Positions 46,663 through 58,330 of a DNA stretch of 64,000 nucleotides are shown here, piece by piece. Each line of letters starts with the position of its first letter. Position 1 is the stretch's first letter. A model generated the notes under the pieces. It was not told where the DNA came from, made no database searches, and saw nothing but the letters and a program-made list of their open reading frames with translations. The translations under genes and the position numbers were made by a program. The stretch covers positions 10,712,453 through 10,776,452 of the forward strand of contig CM037830.1 of the NCBI GenBank assembly GCA_021234535.1, in the 5' to 3' direction. Origin of the DNA: Stichopus chloronotus (Eukaryota > Echinodermata > Holothuroidea > Aspidochirotida > Stichopodidae).

Positions 46663-48165
46663 ATCACGGTCTAGAATATGTGGTCTTTTTTGTCTCGCCT
46701 AAACTTGTTTGAGTGGGAGACTCAGTGGTCACTTAAGGTAGTTGTATTTGTCATTTGCTTGTTATCAAGTTGATCTTGCCATTACTTGTGAATCCATTTG
46801 TCACATATATCCTCTTGAGCATGCATCACAGATTAACTTCACATGGTAAGAGACGGTTTATTTACATGAATTCTAAGTAATGCATCTCTTGTTCTTGCAC
46901 ATCCAGTACTTTGTTAATAGCAGATACTAAACAGTTCAGTTCCAAAAGAATTTCATTACTAAAAAGTGTTCCTGTGTAGCCTAACCTATCCCTTCTAGGT
47001 CCACTTAGTTGTGTGTTATGAACTATGTGAATCATTTTTCGACTGTCTACCCTATGCACAACATGACAAAAGTATGGGATTCACTCCCATGTTGTGTTGG
47101 CCGGTGTGATGACCTACTTAACAACTTGAGATACCTTGTATAGCATGTTAATGGAGTGGATGGCCTTCATATGCTGACAATAAGTGAATAGTGCTAACAA
47201 AAGCACCCAGGTTCAGCCAGTATACATTTACACCTCAGATTGCCTTGTTTGGCCGAACTGTCCCTTTAGGGGACATCATACAATCCATTTTCATGATATC
47301 GTATAGAATATTCAAACCTTGACACAATTCACATTCTGAATCTGAAAGGTTGTGTGACATGCCACCAAAAAGAGCTGTTTCACTTGTGGTTAAAGAATTA
47401 AGTCCTTCAATGAAAGATCTGTTGGAATTATTTCAATATCTTTTACCGTTCTCAAAATATGGGTCTTCAAAGTTTGATGGTTTCTGAAGAAACTAATTGC
47501 TGTGCAAAAATAATGATGTGGAGTGTTGCACGGTGTGAAATTTCTTTTGTTAACCCTATATAAATTATATCTTAATCACTGATCATACATATTACAGTTT
47601 GGTGAGTGATATGAATATTTTTCAAGGAAAAAATTTTAACTTTTATATTACACCCCTCAGTGTCCTTGAAATTAATTTTGAAAAAAAAAAACAAAGACTG
47701 ACATGTGCCACATATGGTATGTCCCTCTTTCGATGTCACATATTTGCATATTTAGCTCATGTTTATTCATGATACAAGTGTGAAATAGAAATTTACCTGT
47801 AAAATAGTCAATATTTGATGGATTGTAATGGGAATTGTGGTTATTTTCTTGATTTTTAATGCTTTTTACATCAAATATCCAACTATAATATTTCCATGCC
47901 ATGCGACCTTGAAGTATTATGCTACGGGGAGTGTGCTAGCTTGTAAGTTCATCTTAAAGTTACTCATCCAAATGCAATGTGCAAGCCTTGATCTTATTTA
48001 TTGTGTTCTATTTCCTTATTATCTAATTGTTTGTTATCCTAACGACTGTACATCTAAACGAGAGGTGGAGCTGAATATAGTGAACAGAGTTAACTTGCTG
48101 TTGTGTTCCTGTTTATCATTTTGCAGCGCCCTGTTCAATCCCTGTGACTGAAACTGGATCAGGCA
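46663..48165. other. 3' flank of the zinc-finger gene, non-coding
   Basis: No recognised gene or shared repeat. AT-rich, with short chance frames such as 47828-48151. Confidence 0.5.
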
Positions 48166-48169
48166 AGTC

Positions 48170-48615
48170 CATTGGTATTGACTAGGGGACTGATCGACCA
48201 GAATGTAAATTAGTCGGTCAATATAGACTAGAAAAAATTAGTCGGAGAGGGCCTAACGGACTAGCATTTTTGCTAGTCAAAGAATTAGTCGGTAAGAACC
48301 GACTAGAAATGGTGTTGAAAATTAGTCGGGAGAGGCACCAAACCGACTAGCGTTTTTGTTAGTCAAGAATTGGTCGGTAACAACCGACTAATGTGACTGA
48401 CTAGCGATTCATTGGTCAGTGGCAACGGACTAACTGCAACGACTAACAAAGTGGCTAGTCGGTTTCGACCGACCAGTTTTCAATTAGTCGGTGTGTCAAT
48501 GCGGACTAGTCGGTGAAATTAGTCGGTTGTGACTGACTAAGTATTAATTTGTCGGTCATTACCGACTACTTTATAGTTAGTCGGTAGAGGCACCATCCTG
48601 ACAAGCAATTTTGTT
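48170..48615. repeat. Right subterminal hairpin array
   Basis: About 445 bp built from the word TTAGTCGGT and its complement ACCGACTAA, arranged so that adjacent copies form short stem-loops. Perfect 8-bp stems with 4-base loops occur at 48259-48278 (GACTAGCA/TGCTAGTC) and 48286-48305 (TAGTCGGT/ACCGACTA). Near-perfect 9-bp stems occur at 48455-48476 (TTCG loop) and 48519-48540 (TGTG loop). Several further diverged ones lie between. The core word matches the left array at 37430-37690. Confidence 0.85.
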
Positions 48616-48644
48616 GGTCAGTGGACCAGTTTAGGTTTTGTGTG

Positions 48645-48989
48645 ATTTGGGTTCCTGTTGTCCGAGTTAGGTCTTGTCCGCTTCAGGTTGCTGGGTACAG
48701 CTGATGGGCTGCTGAGCTGGACAGGTTCTCTACCCCTCCATCCTTTGCGAAAGTGGCTAAAGACTGGAGGATACACTCTCGTCCGTCGGATGGGGACGTT
48801 AAATGGCCATCCCGGGAGCAGGTTTGGGTTTGCATGGTTTGCATTGGCGATTGTCTGATTTCACCCCTGCCTCGATATCCTCTAGACACTTATGGAAAAC
48901 AGTGGGCGAATCTCGCCGGTGTTCATCAACGATCAACATGGTGAAGGGTCCTTGATGAGCTCATATGGGGCTTCCTGATCCTCAACTTT
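48645..48989. other. Flank of the large element, SINE-like tail
   Basis: Not present in the related locus at 52335. Contains CGTCGGATGGGGACGTTAAA at about 48795, similar in style to the core of tRNA-derived SINEs of marine invertebrates. It may be the second half of the SINE whose head is at 37255-37345, split by the insertion of the 11.2-kb element. This is an inference from order and similarity. Confidence 0.35.
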
Positions 48990-50880
48990 CAAATTCAAAT
49001 ACATTTACTGTATGCTTAATTAGATGAGGTGAAAGCCAGTCTGAAGAAGACCTGGAGAGAACTTAAAGTAAAAAAAAGAGAAAGAAACTGCCACCCAGTT
49101 TGCATGCATTTCCACATTTTGATAAAACTAGCCTGACGGTACTGTAATGGGTGGTAAAAGAGTTTTACTTTCCTCAAATCATACCCTTAAGAAGTCGTCA
49201 GTTTCAGCTGAACTTTTCCTGTCACAATGCTGCATCTGGTTTATACTGCCTTCAAGCAGAACCTTGTGTACGTAGTGTCGAATGGATAATGTCTTTCCAA
49301 TGTTGGTATGCTGCATCTAGTATCTTAGTTTTTAAATGAAAATTATGACTGAACGAGAAAAGGTTTGTTGTTTGACATTGTAGATGCCTCTAATTGCACT
49401 TTTTATAAAACAAATGTAATGGAAATAGACTGATCGTCGTGATAATTATTTTGAAAGAGATGACCAATACAGTCAAAGAAAACATTTAAAGATTCCTTTC
49501 TCTCTCTCTCTGTCGCGGTTGCTGAGGGTTCAAAATTGTTTGTATTTGTTGGTTAAAGAAAGGGATTGTTTGGAGTTATCCTAAGAACTATCCAGCAAGT
49601 AACAATGCTTTATTTGTATTTCTTGTGGCAACCCTTAATACCATTTTTTTCACGCGCTTCACTGGTTTTGTATTATGTTCTTCTCTTGTATCTTGCCTCC
49701 ACTCTGTCATAGACTTAATAATACAGCTTCTCACAGTGTTGCTGCATGTCCGTTACCGTTTGGTTCCTTAACTCTAAATAGGTACTACCTACACTTGAAG
49801 GTTCTCGTTTTCAGAAAATACACTTCAAATTCACACAATCTGGCACCCCAGGCACGTCACATAAACTCCAGCTCCACCTTCATCTAATTTGTAAAGGTCG
49901 ATATAGATTTCCACTCTCCTTTTTATTCATAATGGTTATTCCTGGAATCCTGCATGCCAGCTTAAGGTCTATGCAAAAAGCTTGCCTGAAGAAAGAAACT
50001 TAAAAACCGTAATTCGTGTAACATGTGTTAACCAACCCCAAGCCGAATTGCATACCGATGAATGTTTTCCAATAAGAACATGCTGGATTATTATGAGAAT
50101 CTACAGGCATGTTTTTTTTTTTTAAGTTGGCGGTTGACAGGGGCATGGTGTTCAATGGAAGCAGAGGGTGATATGAACAATGTAGCGATATTGCTTCTGT
50201 TATTCAGGTGTTGTAGTCATATCAGGATCCTGGTGCGGGGAGGGGAAGGGGCACCAGGCCCACCAGCGCATGTGTGAATGTTAATTTTTTCATCCCCAAA
50301 GTTCTGGGGATGCAAAAAAAGGTGGTAATCAATATGGTATGTCTGTGGACATCGCATTATCCCGAGCAATGAAAATACCCGCTATTTTAACATCTATTGG
50401 TCTATTAATACCTTTACCTCAGAAAGCATTTCCTCAACCACAGACGACTGCCCTTCCAGCCCTGCCAACGCCAAAGTATGGAAATTAATACCAATGCAAT
50501 CAATAATTACGTCTAGTTACATACGAGAACTATGATTTAATTTTTACTGGTTCCAATTGAAATCGAATGTGAAGTGTGACAATATTGTCCCAATCCAGCC
50601 AATTTATCAGCCCAGTCTTTTCCAACCACTCAATGGCCCTTTAAAATACTTATTCATTCTATGTGAGACCTAACTACCAATAAAATAACAGTTGTAAATG
50701 TTTGGTTTCAGTAAATAGTCTAGATTTAGATCATGCATCCCCATGTGACTAAACTCACATGCACGTGCATATAATGCTCGCGCATATAATGCTCGCGCAT
50801 TTGCAGGCAAAATGGCGTCAAATTACCAGTAATCGCAACCCTCTCTTATAGCAACTCCGCTAGTTATCAACAAACATAAT
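48990..50880 (+). repeat. Family E internal segment B and right end, copy E1
   Basis: Matches 52345-54145 in order and orientation. Shared phrases are GGGTGGTAAAARAGYTT, GTAAAGGTCGAYATAGA, AACATCTATTGGTCTATTAA, CCCAGTCTTYCC and GGCAAAATGGCGTCAAAT. The last 50 bp (TCGCAACCCTCTCTTATAGC at about 50834 onward) are an inverted version of the family's left subterminal sequence (CTTATAGGGAGGGTTGCGA at 51236-51255). Open frames within it are not conserved between the copies. Confidence 0.8.
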
Positions 50881-51124
50881 TAGTTCTAACAATCTCGCTT
50901 TACACCCAAATGCAATGCGACTTTGTGCCAATGTGTTCATCAAAAAAGTATTTGTAAATAACTTAAAAATATAAAATGAAAAAGGGTGCGTAGCTTATTT
51001 TAATTCTTCTTGCACCCTAAAAACACTGATTGTATTGCCATAATAAAATGTTATTTCATTTCGCACGAATTGATTTCTTGCAGACATGCTATCCCTATTT
51101 CAAGACAGTGTACATGCAGCTCAA

Positions 51125-51670
51125 GTACACCCAGTAAGTGCCGTTTCATGCAATCTGGAGGGTTTGAAAAGGCAAATTTTTCTCTGCGTCAACTAATTAT
51201 GACGCTCCGCTATAGATAGTAACTATAGGGTTGCCTTATAGGGAGGGTTGCGACATGCCCTGTTCAAAAAAGTTCCAGTCACGTGATATATGGAGTCATT
51301 TTTGCTTCCAACTACCAAATAGCTACTTCGTCGCGTACCTCGTACCGTAAGTTCTATGGTGACTAGCATCCCGTCTATGATACCGGACTAAAATTCATAT
51401 GAAACAGATGTCAAAGTAGTACCTTGGTGTGCATTGGCTGTAGCAAGCGTCACCACGAAATTGTTACAAAATATTAAGAATTCCCAGAAATAAGACGTAG
51501 GCCTAAGTAAGATATGGGAGGTTAAAGTCTACTGACACGCTTGGACACCGAGACCGTCATCCGGTTACTTAGGCCTACAATAGATATAACGTTACGTCTA
51601 CGAGGTCAGATTAACATTACTAGTATAGACGTTAACTTATATGCAGACTAACGCTAATTTCTTCAATGAA
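51125..51670 (+). repeat. Family E repeat, copy E2 left part
   Basis: Matches 35340-35830 in the same orientation and 62500-62880 in reverse. Its first 90 bp (AAGTGCCGTTTCATG, CTGGAGGGTTTGAAAAGGC) are the reverse complement of the 35930-36030 segment. It starts only about 250 bp after the end of copy E1. Confidence 0.75.
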
Positions 51671-52049
51671 TAATAGTAATAAATTTAATAAATTTGGTAC
51701 ACTGAAGTGTTGGTGTGTCAGTAACTTACTCCTCGCCAAGTGCACAAGCTATGAATACTTGACAGGGAATCATGTAGCGGTGATAAGGGGAGGGTCTAGA
51801 AAATACATAGGCCGAACAACTCTAAGGACTTCCAGATTCAGTGATAACAAAGAAAAGACAAAGATTTGCAGAATCTAGACAGACTTGCTGAAAGCCATAC
51901 CAGTTTTTTTCCTTGTTTTTTTTTTTTTCTTGGGAAAGAAATAAATACAAGTTGGGCATTTGCTTGTGTATACATTTGAAACATCTTAGTGAAGGAGTGT
52001 ATGATAATTCAGTTACATCCATTACAATTTTTACATGGTTAGGTGACCT

Positions 52050-54145
52050 ATCACACTTAAAGGGGCTTTCTCATTCATCACTTATAGTAAAGCGAAACAT
52101 TTACAGACCTTTCATTTCAACTACTGAAGCTGACTGTAATCACAAAATTCTCCGTCACTTTCCTTTTTCATTTGTTTGTCTTTTGTAAGGTCACATACTC
52201 CAACGTTTCCACTTCTCCTTTCATTTCAGTTGAAGATGGATGGAACACAAAAGGTTTGGCTGCTGAAGAAACGTTTTTCAGAACGAAGAAACTGACTGAG
52301 AAACTGGAGCTACTATAGCCCAAGAAATCAGACTCAACACATAAATACATATACCGTATGCCAAATGTGTTGAACCCGAGGCTGAAGAAAATCTGGAGAG
52401 AACTTCAAGTACAATGAAGAGAAAAAACTGCCTATCAGTAGGCCCTACGCATGATTTTCCACATTTTGAAGAAACCAGCCTATAACGGTATTGTATTGGG
52501 TGGTAAAAAAGCTTCATGTTCCTCAAATCAGAACATTAAGAAAGTCACCTTAGTCCTTGTCGCAAATTTGTAAAGGTCGACATAGACTTCTACTCTCTTT
52601 GTTATTAATAATGGGTATTCCCATTGCTTAAAGAAAAGAAAAGAAAAAACAGTACTGATGAATTGTGTCAATCAACTCCAGCCCGATTTTCATAACTGTA
52701 TTTTTTTTCAGCAAGAACATGATGGTGGTGGTTGGGGGGATCTCCAGCATTTTAGATCGGCGATTTGAGAGGGGCATGGAGTGCAATGAGAGCAGGAGGT
52801 TATATGTAATATTTTAAAGTGATTGCGTGTGTACTGCAAAACCAAAAAGATAAGATTGTGTTTGAGCTTAACTTTTTCTTTATTTTTAAATGTACACGAG
52901 AGGTTGCATATGAACGGACTATGTCTTTCAATGAAGGAAAATGGCAGTAACTACTTCGAAAAGCAACGGGATTGGCATAAAAACAGTAAAAGACAGAAAT
53001 CATATCTGAAAATTAACGGTTCTTACTATAACCGCCTACATAATGAACATCCAACAGTAAAGGTCTCACTAGTGTATCAAAAACATACTACTCAAGTCGT
53101 CGCTCCTTGGTAGGTATCGGGAATTGTAGTATTTGGTGAAAGGAAACACCGTATTTAAAATAACCCACGAACTGAACACAACCTTGCCCCCGGCGTCAGT
53201 GATCCTGAGTTGGTAACTGAATATTCAATACTGGTATACTTCCCATTGGCTTGCTCAAAGAAGCACACCGTTGATTTGAATGAAAACTGTCAACCACTAC
53301 ATTATCGTATTCTACACTTTTTGTCGTTATGTTAGAAGAATTTGAAATCATATGGCAAAATTTGCCAACTGAAACTTATTTATTTTACCAGATTGTCTGA
53401 ATGGTGTAATTAAAAGCCTTACCAAAATTTTGGAGATGAAATATCAATGTTTTTACTTTTTGCCTACGCACGCAATCACTTTAACTATCCTGCTCTTTTG
53501 TTATTCATGTGTTGTAGCAGTGTCAGAATCGTATGATGTGGGGGAGGGGGTGAAGAAAGGGGCAGACCCACGGGCACATGTGCTATATCAATATCTAAAC
53601 CCCAAAATTATGGGAATGCAAAAAAAAAAAGGGGGGTATTTTATGTCTGTGCATCGGAATATCCTGAGCAACTAAAAATGTCATCCCTTTTTTTCAACAT
53701 CTATTGGTCTATTAAGACCATTTCCCTCAGATCCCCTTCCTCAACTCCCAGTTGACGGCCCTTCGAGCGATGCCAACGCTACACAATGGATATTTATACC
53801 AGTGCGTTATCTAATGATATATTGAGAACTATGATTTAATTTCTATTGGTACCAATTTAAATCGCTTGTTAAGTCTGACATCATTGTCCCATTCCATCTC
53901 CTTTATCAACCCAGTCTTCCCTTTCCAACCACCCAGTGACTCTGTGAAATACTTATTGATTCTTTGTGAAACATATCCCCCTACAAAATCGCTGTTGTAC
54001 ATGATTGTATTCAGTAAATTAGTGCAGACCACATACTACTTTTTAACTAACCTATACACGTACATACAATGCTCGTTGGTGGCAAAATGCAGTTGGTGGC
54101 AAAATGGCGTCAAATAACTAATTGTCTATAAAGAAACCCTCAACA
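52050..54145 (+). repeat. Family E segments X and B joined, copy E2
   Basis: Segment X (52075-52335) runs straight into segment B (from about 52345), giving the uninterrupted order that is split in copy E1. It is interrupted only by the 671-bp TTAA-flanked element at 52814-53484. The right end (GGCAAAATGGCGTCAAATAA...TATAAAGAAACCCTC) corresponds to 50806-50870. It has no gene. Confidence 0.8.
52814..53484. mobile_element. piggyBac-like MITE (TTAA target)
   Basis: TTAA stands at each end (52814-52817 and 53481-53484). Inside are inverted termini: AGTGATTGCGTGTGTA on the left against AGTGATTGCGTGCGTA on the right strand, with similarity running through GCAAAA, about 22 bp. The paralogous copy of segment B near 50175-50190 lacks the 671 bp, giving an empty-site comparison. 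TTAA targets are the hallmark of piggyBac elements. The 96-codon plus-strand frame inside (52823-53113) is not a transposase. Confidence 0.8.
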
Positions 54146-54534
54146 GACGCACATTCATAGAATCTTCATATTCCTACACGTGAATTTATTGTACTACCGA
54201 ATGGTGTCTTCTTGTTTGATAAACTATATTTGAAGTATCAGGACTATAATAAAAGGCTACTCAAAGATTTCCTTGAAGTTCCCAATTTACTGCACAACCA
54301 GGTCTATGTGCTCTTTAATTAAACCAAAATACAACACCAGTGAAAACATTGCAATTATTTTATTCGCTCGTGTCCCATGATAGACTTACTTGTCACTTTG
54401 TTGAAAGTGGCTGTAAAATGGATTTTCACTGATGGGCCACACGGCATTTTGTCGATCAACTCTCCTACATCTTACCCTCTCTGAAAGAAAGCCCTCTGCT
54501 GATTTGGATGTACTTCAAATTATCCACTTGTCCT

Positions 54535-54606
54535 TCAGTGTGTACTCAGTGTCTGCTGATTGCTTCGAAAATAGTCGGTGATACTTGGGTTAAGTGAAGG
54601 GGTTCC
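54535..54606 (-). CDS. Possible last exon with a PCNA-binding-like motif
   Basis: On the minus strand an excellent acceptor (TTGCTGTTTTTCCTGCCAG) precedes 23 codons and a TGA: GTPSLNPSITDYFRSNQQTL and then STH. The segment NPSITDYF resembles a PIP box (Q-x-x-I-x-x-F/Y-F/Y) with the Thr-Asp of PIP degrons, but has Asn in place of the first Gln. Such motifs often sit at the extreme C-terminus of replication or cell-cycle proteins. No upstream exon was identified on the minus strand, and the 127 codons open before the acceptor look like intron. The gene is not recognised. Confidence 0.3.
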   Translation of the reverse strand, partial: GTPSLNPSITDYFRSNQQTLSTH

Positions 54607-55249
54607 CTGGCAGGAAAAACAGCAAACAAACAAAAAGATTTGGAGGTTTGATGTTTGATTTTGAGAACTGAATGGTGAAAAATGACAAAAGAGAATTACT
54701 GTATTACATAGCTTATAGATGCTAGTTAATGACAAACACCACAAAAGAGGATGCTTTTCCAAGTTTTTAACATGTGAAACAAAGTAGCGGGCTCTGTCAT
54801 CCCACAGCTTATCCAGCCCAACACCCTCCAAATATGATAGGCCCCTAGTTATGAAGATTAAATATATTGATACTAAACAAATGACTGTAATTTTTGAAAC
54901 GTAGCCTCCATCATTCATGAGACAGTTCCTTCTAAAATTATAATTCCAGCTACGCACTGCGCCAGCATGTTTTACTGTGCATATCACTTCAGTTGTGCAA
55001 TCATGTCTAACTTTAAGCCTACATGTTCTACAACCGGGTCTCAGTTACAGTACTTGTGTAGAATTTACACTACATTGCTACACAATAAACAGGAGAGAAC
55101 GACGTCGGACTCGATCTGCTCCCAATAGTAATTTTTGAACAAAGGTTGCTAATTTAAGCCCCTTGGTCATCAATGGCCGAGCTTGCAGTCTCACTCAGAA
55201 GAGAGGGTGGCAAAACTGGCTTTTAGGGGCGTTGTATAATAGAAATACC

Positions 55250-55510
55250 CACCAGGCTCTTTGAGTGGTTTCTTTATAGAGATGTTTGCGATTTTAGGCG
55301 CCATTTTGCCTTCAACTGCGTGAACATTGTATGTACATTCATATAGATTAGTCAACTCCATTAACCAGTTGTCCCACCCCTCTCTCCATAGGAAGCCTAA
55401 AGAACTATCTAAGAGAAAGCCCCACCATTAGTTGGCCCGGAGCGTACTATAAGTGGCTATATATTGGCTTTTGAAACTCCCCATGGCCAGTTGCCTGCAA
55501 GGCGGAGGGC
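55250..55510. repeat. Fragments of family E ends
   Basis: At 55255-55320, TTTCTTTATAGAGATGTTTG and GGCGCCATTTTGCCT are an inverted version of the family E right end (54095-54140). At 55425-55500, CACCATTAGTTGGCCCGGAG and the following bases match 35945-36020. The order suggests a further rearranged copy or the outer end of E2. Confidence 0.6.
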
Positions 55511-57119
55511 TCTGAATTTCTCAAACTTTCATTTTCTTTACCTTCTCTTTCAATTTTTCTCATTCATATCTTTTGCTATCTTTTTGATTTGTTTTTAAGG
55601 TTTTGCGAAAAAGTGAAAAGGGCTCCGGTAATCCATTTAATTTGTCGCGGGGAATGAGGGGTGTAGGGTCAACCGCCCATGACCATATGGTAGCTCCGTC
55701 ACTGCTAGTCATTAAATGTTTGCTCAATATTCACTTTTTCGAAATCTTACTTGCAGAATTTCGTGGATGTAGCATTGGTTTGCAGCAGTTACCAGCTCTC
55801 TATAATTATCTTACGGGATCCCATAAGAGCAGGTATTCCTGTGATATCCTCCACTACGGCACTACTGTGTAAGACATGATGAATAACACTGCTCGGGGGA
55901 GGTGCATAAGCACAGAGAAAACTGAACTTTAGTCATCTCATGCCCGAAAATCCATTTGGTGACCAAAACACACATTTTTAGGCCAAAAAGTCACACAGCA
56001 TGCAATCATGGCCCGTTACACCTGGGATGTCAACTATAACTTATAACTATATCGTTTGTGGAGCAGGTGAAAGGTCATCTGAGGACATAATGTAGACAAC
56101 CAATGTTTGCAGTATCTCAGGAATTACATTTTGCGTGAGCTTCAAATTTGGAGGGTGTGTACTTCCCTCTAAGTAAATAAGATTGAGGAGGTTTTTTAAC
56201 GTCAAGGTCATATGGGGATATCAGAGGTCGTACAGTGAAAAGCAATTTTCAATGGTAAAGTAACCCTGCACTTTACATGAAGGCCTTTATTGGGTTTAAT
56301 TTTACTGCAAATTGAAGGTTATTTGGGTCACTAGGTAAAAAATGTTAAATGCAATTGCAAAAGTGCAAAAATGCAATTGCAAAAATGCAAAATGTTAGCT
56401 CTCAGATGGTACTTTTTCTTTTCTCTTCTTGTGGGTAAACAAGTATCAGGTGATAACCAGCAGGCAAAGACCATTGTGTTTTATAAATTTCAGTTAGTAT
56501 TTTGGTGTTATAAATTTAAATTCTTGTAATGCAGTGCACAACAAAAAGCAATACATACCGTTATCATCCTTTTGTTATAAATCTATTACTATTTACTAAG
56601 CTGTTTTGATAGTTAGGGAAGTGCACAATTCAAGTTTTATTTTGCTTTACTAAGATAAAATCTCTTCCATACAGAGAGACTTTTTTGGCTTGATAAGTGA
56701 CCATTAACCTCTGAACGTCAGTGAGACATGTATTATTAATCACAGAGGGATCTCTATCCAACAATTGACACATCCAGAGAGAAGTGATATGTCATGTCAA
56801 TTTGGACTACCCATGAGAAAGCTGCAGAATTCTTGGCAATCAATCACAAACCTGGAAGGAAATTTTAGTAAAACGTCTGTGAATAATGTGAAATTTCAAT
56901 TTCAAACTTTTACACTAGAACTAGAGAAAGGCTAATAAAGTAAACCCGTCTTACTGCTTTTATAACATTTAAGTAGTTGCAATTCATTATATACATACAG
57001 ACAAAAAAAACAAAAACAAACAGTACTTGCATTGGGATGGGATGTCACACGTAAATTCTCGGTGCACAGTATCTTAATTAGGACGACATTTGGACTTTCA
57101 AGTATAATATCGGCAAGGA
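55511..57119. other. Non-coding, small tandem repeat
   Basis: At 56345-56395 the unit TGCAATTGCAAAAA repeats about three times. The 89-codon plus-strand frame at 55603-55872 includes an acceptor-like ACTTGCAG but no recognisable product. Otherwise nothing. Confidence 0.45.
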
Positions 57120-57480
57120 ATCACTAAGCCTCTTGACTTTCTGGTTAGTCCAAGGCACCATGTGGAACCTATGATCCATTTTATGAAATTTAGTTTGAAA
57201 TGCTGCTTCTCACACACGCTTTCATAGATTTTCATAGATGTTCCTTGGGTGGTTGTCCATGTGTGGTTTTCAAAAACTGTTCAGTCCAAGGTCCCATGTA
57301 GACGCTGTGGTCCATTTTATGAACTTGTGCAAAGTACTTCTCCCCCTACAGATTGTCTTGTACAATACTGATGGTTTGTCACAATGATATTTTGTTAGTG
57401 GTTATAGTGTTCATGAATGTGTAGTCTATGATTCTATGTGGACCCTAAGGCCCTTTTTATGAAATTCTGCAAAATGGTTC
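57120..57480 (-). repeat. Inverted copy of the 'ATATGGCCCAT' repeat family
   Basis: Read on the minus strand: CATAAAATGGACCACAGCGT, CATGGGACCTTGGACTGAAC, CTACAGGGGGAG and AATTTCATAAAATGGATC, which match 21835-22070 and 13040-13430. Two units about 130 bp apart. Confidence 0.7.
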
Positions 57481-58330
57481 TGCAACTGTTTAAGTGCCCT
57501 TTAAACTGTAATACACGTCTCAAATATCCCTATTTTGCATGAATGATAGTTGAGAAATGGGACTGTGTCAGTTGGCGTTAGTTGGTGTAACTGAAACTCT
57601 ATGCCTTCACGTAGGTTGATCAGTATGTGGACATTGAATTGGCCCTTTGAGTTGTGTCATAAATTCATTTTGAGCGTGATTTAGATGAAACTTTCGTGAC
57701 TGATGCTGTGAGTAGGCCCCTATATGTTATAAAGAGAAATTACCCAATATGCCTACTTCACTTGTCAACAGCCTAGCTAAACGTTATAGTTGATTACAAT
57801 GATTGCAACACTGAACATATTAAGGGAAAAGGACGTAAATATTGAAACCTTTTATACAAGAGAATCTTTCTCAGTTAGTATATGCATTAAGAAAAACATC
57901 CTTCGCACCAAGTTGTCAGTTCGATGCATATATTACAAAGGTTCCTCGTGGTGATGTTGGAGTTTAAACTCGGAGTCAGGTTGTAAGAACATCAAGGCAA
58001 TTTGTAGCAACCATTTATTGCAAGGAGGAACAATTTACCCAGCATCAGTGTGTCCCTATATTGAATTGAAGTAATACGTAATACCAATCAAATGAAATAA
58101 GAGTTGAATGATGATCACGTTGCTCTCGAATTTAAGGGTATGCATGTACAAGACGTATTTTGTTGTTGCAATTTAAAGGTGAAAGTTTTTCCTACGGTGA
58201 TCCCCCCCCCCCCCCCTTTCACTCCTCTCTCTTTGACTGGCAGCCTGAACCTGACATTTTTGCAAATAGTACAGTTGCCCAGGACATGTTCCTTAATACA
58301 TTCATCTTTTATCTGATAGGATATAATAAT
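57481..58330. other. Non-coding
   Basis: Nothing recognised apart from a run of 17 C near 58201-58217. Confidence 0.45.

Larger units (their letters stand above)
37410..48644. mobile_element. Putative 11.2-kb CACTA/EnSpm-like DNA transposon
   Basis: The left end starts CACTGAAAACTTAAACTAGT and the right end, read in reverse complement, starts CACACAAAACCTAAACTGGT: 17 of 21 positions agree, and both continue with CACTGACCA. The dinucleotide AT flanks each end (37408-37409 and 48645-48646). Arrays of short hairpins lie just inside both ends (37430-37690 and 48170-48615), as subterminal repeats do in CACTA elements. A related locus at 52335-52345 lacks the whole interval. The only recognisable gene inside is the zinc-finger/SAMD3-like gene, which belongs to a family associated with transposons. 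No intact transposase core (DDE domain) is visible, so this copy is probably non-autonomous or decayed. The superfamily assignment is inference from the ends and layout. Confidence 0.55.

Noticed and set aside
48170..48615. CRISPR array
   Set aside because: Eukaryotic context; the repeats are palindromic words at irregular spacing, not equal repeats with unique spacers, and there are no cas genes.
54607..54987. Upstream part of the 150-codon minus-strand frame as coding
   Set aside because: It lies before a strong acceptor and reads as hydrophobic, pyrimidine-derived residues typical of intron sequence.
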